Positions 4,627 through 7,225 of a DNA stretch of 7,225 bases are shown here, one piece after another. The notes beneath the pieces are model-generated. The model made no database searches. It was not told where the DNA came from and saw only the letters and a list, made by a program, of their open reading frames with translations. This DNA is from Ga0077527 sp964486865 (GTDB lineage Bacteria; Pseudomonadota; Gammaproteobacteria; Burkholderiales; SG8-41): NCBI GenBank assembly GCA_964486865.1, contig CAZAOZ010000094.1, positions 1 through 7,225 of the forward strand. Reading direction: 5' to 3'. Within the stretch, counting starts at the first letter, position 1; each line of letters opens with the position of its first letter. The position numbers were made by a program, and so were the translations under genes.

Positions 4627-6387
4627 ATGATTCCGCAGTCGTTCATCCAGGATCTGTTGAGCCGCGTCGATATCGTCGAAGTCGTCGATCGTCACGTCAA
4701 GCTCAAGCGCAGCGGCGCCAACTACTCGGCGTGCTGCCCGTTCCATACCGAAAAATCCCCGTCATTCACCGTCAGTCCGACCAAGCAGTTCTATCACTGC
4801 TTCGGCTGCGGCGCGCACGGCACCGCCATCGGCTTCATGATGGAATACGGCGGCATGGGGTTTGTCGATGCGGTGAAGGATCTCGCGCAGAACGTCGGCA
4901 TGACGGTGCCCGAGGAGGCGCGCTCGCCGGACGCGCAGCGTCGTGTGGAGGAAGGCCCCGACCTGTATGGCGCGCTGCTGCAGGCCGCGCAGTACTACCG
5001 CAATCAACTGAAAGATACGCCGCGGGCGATTGAATATCTGAAGCGCCGCGGCCTGTCGGGCGAAATCGCCAAACGCTTCGGCGTCGGCTATGCGCCCGAC
5101 GGCTGGCAAAACCTCGAGCAGGTGTTTCCGGATTACCAGGACAAGGCGCTCACCACCGCCGGCCTCGTCAAGCAGACCGACGAAGGCAAACGCTACGATG
5201 TGTTCCGCGACCGCATCATGTTTCCGATTGTCGATGTGCGCGGCAACATTATCGGTTTCGGCGGACGGGTATTGGGCGATGGCGAACCGAAATATCTGAA
5301 TTCGCCGGAAACGCCGGTGTTCGAGAAAGGCCGCGAACTCTACGGCCTGTTCCAGGCGCGCCGCGCCATCCGCGACGCCGGCTGCGTGATTGTGGTCGAA
5401 GGCTACATGGACGTGGTGGCGCTGGCGCAGGCGGGCATCGAGTATGCGGTGGCCACATTGGGCACGGCGACCACGCCGATCCACGTGCAGAAGCTGCTGC
5501 GCCAGTCCGACGAAGTCGTATTCTGTTTTGACGGCGATGCCGCCGGGCGCCGCGCCGCGTGGCGCGCGCTGGAGAACAGCCTCGCGCACCTGGCTGACGG
5601 CAAGCAGGTGCGCTTTCTGTTCCTGCCGGATGGCGAGGACCCCGATACTTATGTGCGCAGCCACGGCAAAGCCGCGTTCGAGGCGCTGCTGGCGAAGGCG
5701 GATCCGCTGTCGCAGTTCCTGATCGATGAACTGCGTTCCCAGGTCAATATCCAGTCGTCCGAAGGCCGCGCCAAACTGCTGCAGCAGGCGAAACCGCTGG
5801 TGAAGCAGATCGCGGCGCCGATGCTGTCGCTGCTGATCCGCAAGGATCTTGCGCAACTGGCCGGCGTGTCGCAGCAGGAGCTCGACGCGCAGTTTGAAAT
5901 CAAAAACCAGGCCGCTGCAGCGCCGGCGCGGCGCCCGGCGCCGGCAACGATGTCGATCCTGCGCACGGTGCTGGAACTGGTGGTGTGCGAGCCGCGCCTG
6001 GGGGCGCGGGTGGATCGCGGCGAACTGGTGCATGGGGCGGACGTCGCGGGTATCGAGCAGACGGAACTGCAGACGCTGGCCGCGGTGCTGGAACTGATTG
6101 GTGCGGGCAGCGCCGCGATCAATCTGGGCGAAGCGTTCCGCGGCACGCCGCATGAGACGGCAGTGCGCGCGGCAGAGGCCGGCGCCTTGCGCTGGCAGGA
6201 TCGGTCGCTCGCCCCGGACGAGCTGGAGGCTGAATTTATTGGCGCCTGGCAGCAGGCCATGGACCGCATCCGCCGGGCGCGAATTGCGGCGCTGCTGGAA
6301 AAATCCCGCCGCCAGGAATTGAACGCCGAGGATCAGGCCCAATATCGCCTTTTGCAACAAGCGGTTAGCGTAAGCTCCAGCAAGTGA
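4627..6387 (+). CDS. dnaG: DNA primase DnaG
   Basis: This encodes 586 residues, normal for proteobacterial DnaG (E. coli 581). It makes the RNA primers for leading and lagging strand synthesis and is recruited by the DnaB helicase. The N-terminal CHC2 zinc domain is seen at about 34-62, with C37, H40, C58 and C61 as ligands (CCPFHTEK and FYHCFGCGAHG). The RNA-polymerase (TOPRIM-containing) domain follows: the basic block RYDVFRDRIMFPI, GFGGR at 210-214, E258 in VVEGYMDVV, and D302/D304 in FDGDAAG, the metal-binding acids. Residues about 425-440 are an Ala/Pro linker, and 441-586 should be the DnaB-binding domain, the most variable part. ATG 4627 gives MIPQSFIQDLLSRVDIVEVV, the family start; an in-frame GTG at 4606 would add seven unsupported residues. 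The ribosome binding site is weak. Confidence 0.97.
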   Translation: MIPQSFIQDLLSRVDIVEVVDRHVKLKRSGANYSACCPFHTEKSPSFTVSPTKQFYHCFGCGAHGTAIGFMMEYGGMGFVDAVKDLAQNVGMTVPEEARSPDAQRRVEEGPDLYGALLQAAQYYRNQLKDTPRAIEYLKRRGLSGEIAKRFGVGYAPDGWQNLEQVFPDYQDKALTTAGLVKQTDEGKRYDVFRDRIMFPIVDVRGNIIGFGGRVLGDGEPKYLNSPETPVFEKGRELYGLFQARRAIRDAGCVIVVEGYMDVVALAQAGIEYAVATLGTATTPIHVQKLLRQSDEVVFCFDGDAAGRRAAWRALENSLAHLADGKQVRFLFLPDGEDPDTYVRSHGKAAFEALLAKADPLSQFLIDELRSQVNIQSSEGRAKLLQQAKPLVKQIAAPMLSLLIRKDLAQLAGVSQQELDAQFEIKNQAAAAPARRPAPATMSILRTVLELVVCEPRLGARVDRGELVHGADVAGIEQTELQTLAAVLELIGAGSAAINLGEAFRGTPHETAVRAAEAGALRWQDRSLAPDELEAEFIGAWQQAMDRIRRARIAALLEKSRRQELNAEDQAQYRLLQQAVSVSSSK

Positions 6388-6412
6388 AGTCTGGGGCTGT
6401 TTAAGGTATAAT
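6384..6412 (+). promoter_or_regulatory. rpoD promoter (sigma-70 type)
   Basis: A perfect TATAAT lies at 6407-6412, 41 nt before the rpoD ATG. The -35 hexamer at 17-bp spacing, GTGAAG (6384-6389), overlaps the dnaG stop and matches only three of six bases. It would let the major sigma factor be made independently of rpsU and dnaG. Confidence 0.6.
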
Positions 6413-6453
6413 TTCCGGCTTTTTCACCGATACGTCGCCCGGCGGAACCCATT

Positions 6454-7225
6454 ATGGCCAAGCAATCCAAAGCAGCAAAATCCAAAGCAAAAACCGCCAA
6501 AGCGAAACCCGCCAATGCGAAGGGCGCGGCGCGCGTGAAAAAGAGTGCAACCAAAGCCGCGGCGCGGCCGAAAGTGCGCGTGGCCGCCAAGGCCAAGGCG
6601 AAAGTCGTCAAAGCCAAGGCGCCGGTCCGCGGACAGGCCAAGCCCAAGAGCGCGGCGAAAACAAAAACCGCGGCCAAACCGGCGGCCAAATCCAAGGCAA
6701 CCCTGAAGCAGGAACAGCGGCTGGCCAATTTCAAGGCGGTCGCCAAGCAGGCGCTCGCCAAGGTCAAGGCAGCGGCGCAAAAACTCGACAAGGCTGCGCC
6801 AGGTGCGGCGCCGGCCCCGGTCAAGCCCGGCGGCAAGCAGCGCCCGACCCGCGGCCTGACTGCGCGCGAGCGCGCATTGGTCAAGGAGTTCGAGCGGCGC
6901 GAACTGTCGCCCGAAGCCGCAGAAGCACGGCGCCTGCGCCTGAAAAACCTGATCGTGCTCGGCAAGGAGCGCGGTTTTCTGACTTACGCCGAGATCAACG
7001 ACCACCTGCCGGATGACATGCTCGACGCCGAGGCGATCGAGAATATCATCGGCATGATCAACGACATGGGCATCCAGGTGTACGACGAAGCGCCGGATGC
7101 CGAAACGCTGCTGATGTCGGAGTCCACGCCCGCCGTGGCCGACGAAGATGCGGTTGAGGAAGCGGAAGCCGCGCTGTCCACGGTGGATTCCGAGTTCGGC
7201 CGCACCACGGACCCGGTGCGCATGT
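6454..7225 (+). CDS. rpoD: RNA polymerase sigma factor RpoD (sigma-70), N-terminal part
   Basis: The frame from ATG 6454 is open to the window end (257 residues); the rest lies beyond. RpoD is the principal sigma factor that directs RNA polymerase to housekeeping promoters. Residues 1-113 form a lysine/alanine/proline-rich, probably disordered extension: 24 lysines in the first 81 residues and no acidic residue before E87. Region 1.1, which occupies the DNA channel in free holoenzyme, is recognisable at about 163-212 (LKNLIVLGKERGFLTYAEIN, then LPDD and IENIIGMINDMGIQVYDEAP). An acidic linker follows (about 222-248), and TTDPVRM at the edge is the start of region 1.2. In E. coli region 1.1 begins near the N terminus, so the extension is extra; long basic extensions are known in betaproteobacterial RpoD. 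GGCGGA at 6441-6446 is a possible weak ribosome binding site. Confidence 0.95.
   Translation, partial: MAKQSKAAKSKAKTAKAKPANAKGAARVKKSATKAAARPKVRVAAKAKAKVVKAKAPVRGQAKPKSAAKTKTAAKPAAKSKATLKQEQRLANFKAVAKQALAKVKAAAQKLDKAAPGAAPAPVKPGGKQRPTRGLTARERALVKEFERRELSPEAAEARRLRLKNLIVLGKERGFLTYAEINDHLPDDMLDAEAIENIIGMINDMGIQVYDEAPDAETLLMSESTPAVADEDAVEEAEAALSTVDSEFGRTTDPVRM

Noticed and set aside
4762..6360. Long minus-strand frame (532 codons) opposite dnaG
   Set aside because: It is antisense to a complete, motif-bearing dnaG; the product is an Arg/Gln/His-rich shadow without recognisable domains.
6373..6398. Hairpin AGCTCCAG with CTGGGGCT at the end of dnaG as a terminator
   Set aside because: It has eight pairs with a wobble and a 10-nt loop, followed by GTTTAAGG and not a T-tract; it also overlaps the rpoD promoter.
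6333..7005. Minus-strand frames opposite the start of rpoD
   Set aside because: They are mirror images of the Lys/Ala-rich coding repeats (Phe/Ala/Leu-rich products) and lack any independent support.

Overview
This window looks like a high-GC proteobacterial chromosome, most likely a betaproteobacterium (Burkholderiales or Nitrosomonadales type). The reasons are the order rpsU-yqeY-dnaG-rpoD with folB, plsY and tsaD just upstream, a long lysine/alanine-rich N-terminal extension on RpoD, and close similarity of each protein, from memory, to proteobacterial families. The assignment is an inference and no database was searched. Almost all of the window is core housekeeping DNA. The one accessory-looking stretch is a 0.58 kb gap between xerD and folB.

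Layout from left to right. The 3' tail of a probable O6-methylguanine-DNA methyltransferase gene (1-102, +) overlaps xerD (74-973, +). Next comes a 511-bp imperfect palindrome (990-1500) made of two diverged, inverted copies of a roughly 223-bp structured repeat around a 65-bp core. Then folB (1552-1908, -) and plsY (1968-2573, +) are divergent around a 59-bp shared regulatory gap. plsY and tsaD (2570-3586, -) converge with overlapping stop codons. tsaD and rpsU are divergent around a 110-bp gap. The macromolecular-synthesis cluster fills the rest: rpsU (3697-3909), an intrinsic terminator or attenuator (3935-3968), yqeY (4000-4449), dnaG (4627-6387) and the 5' part of rpoD (6454 to the window end), all on the + strand.

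How the genes work together. rpsU, dnaG and rpoD supply a ribosomal protein, the replication primase and the principal sigma factor, linking translation, replication and transcription. Each of these three genes is preceded by a perfect TATAAT box, which suggests separate promoters inside a cluster that can also be co-transcribed. The terminator after rpsU could let the abundant S21 be made in excess over DnaG and RpoD. The flanking genes serve tRNA t6A modification (tsaD), phospholipid synthesis (plsY), folate synthesis (folB), chromosome dimer resolution (xerD) and DNA repair.

The best candidate for something under-described is the 990-1500 element. Its two copies keep the same loops while several hairpin stems differ by compensating changes on both sides. 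That is the pattern expected of an element conserved for its folded shape. A secondary curiosity is a 17-nt triplication that starts inside the last codons of yqeY.
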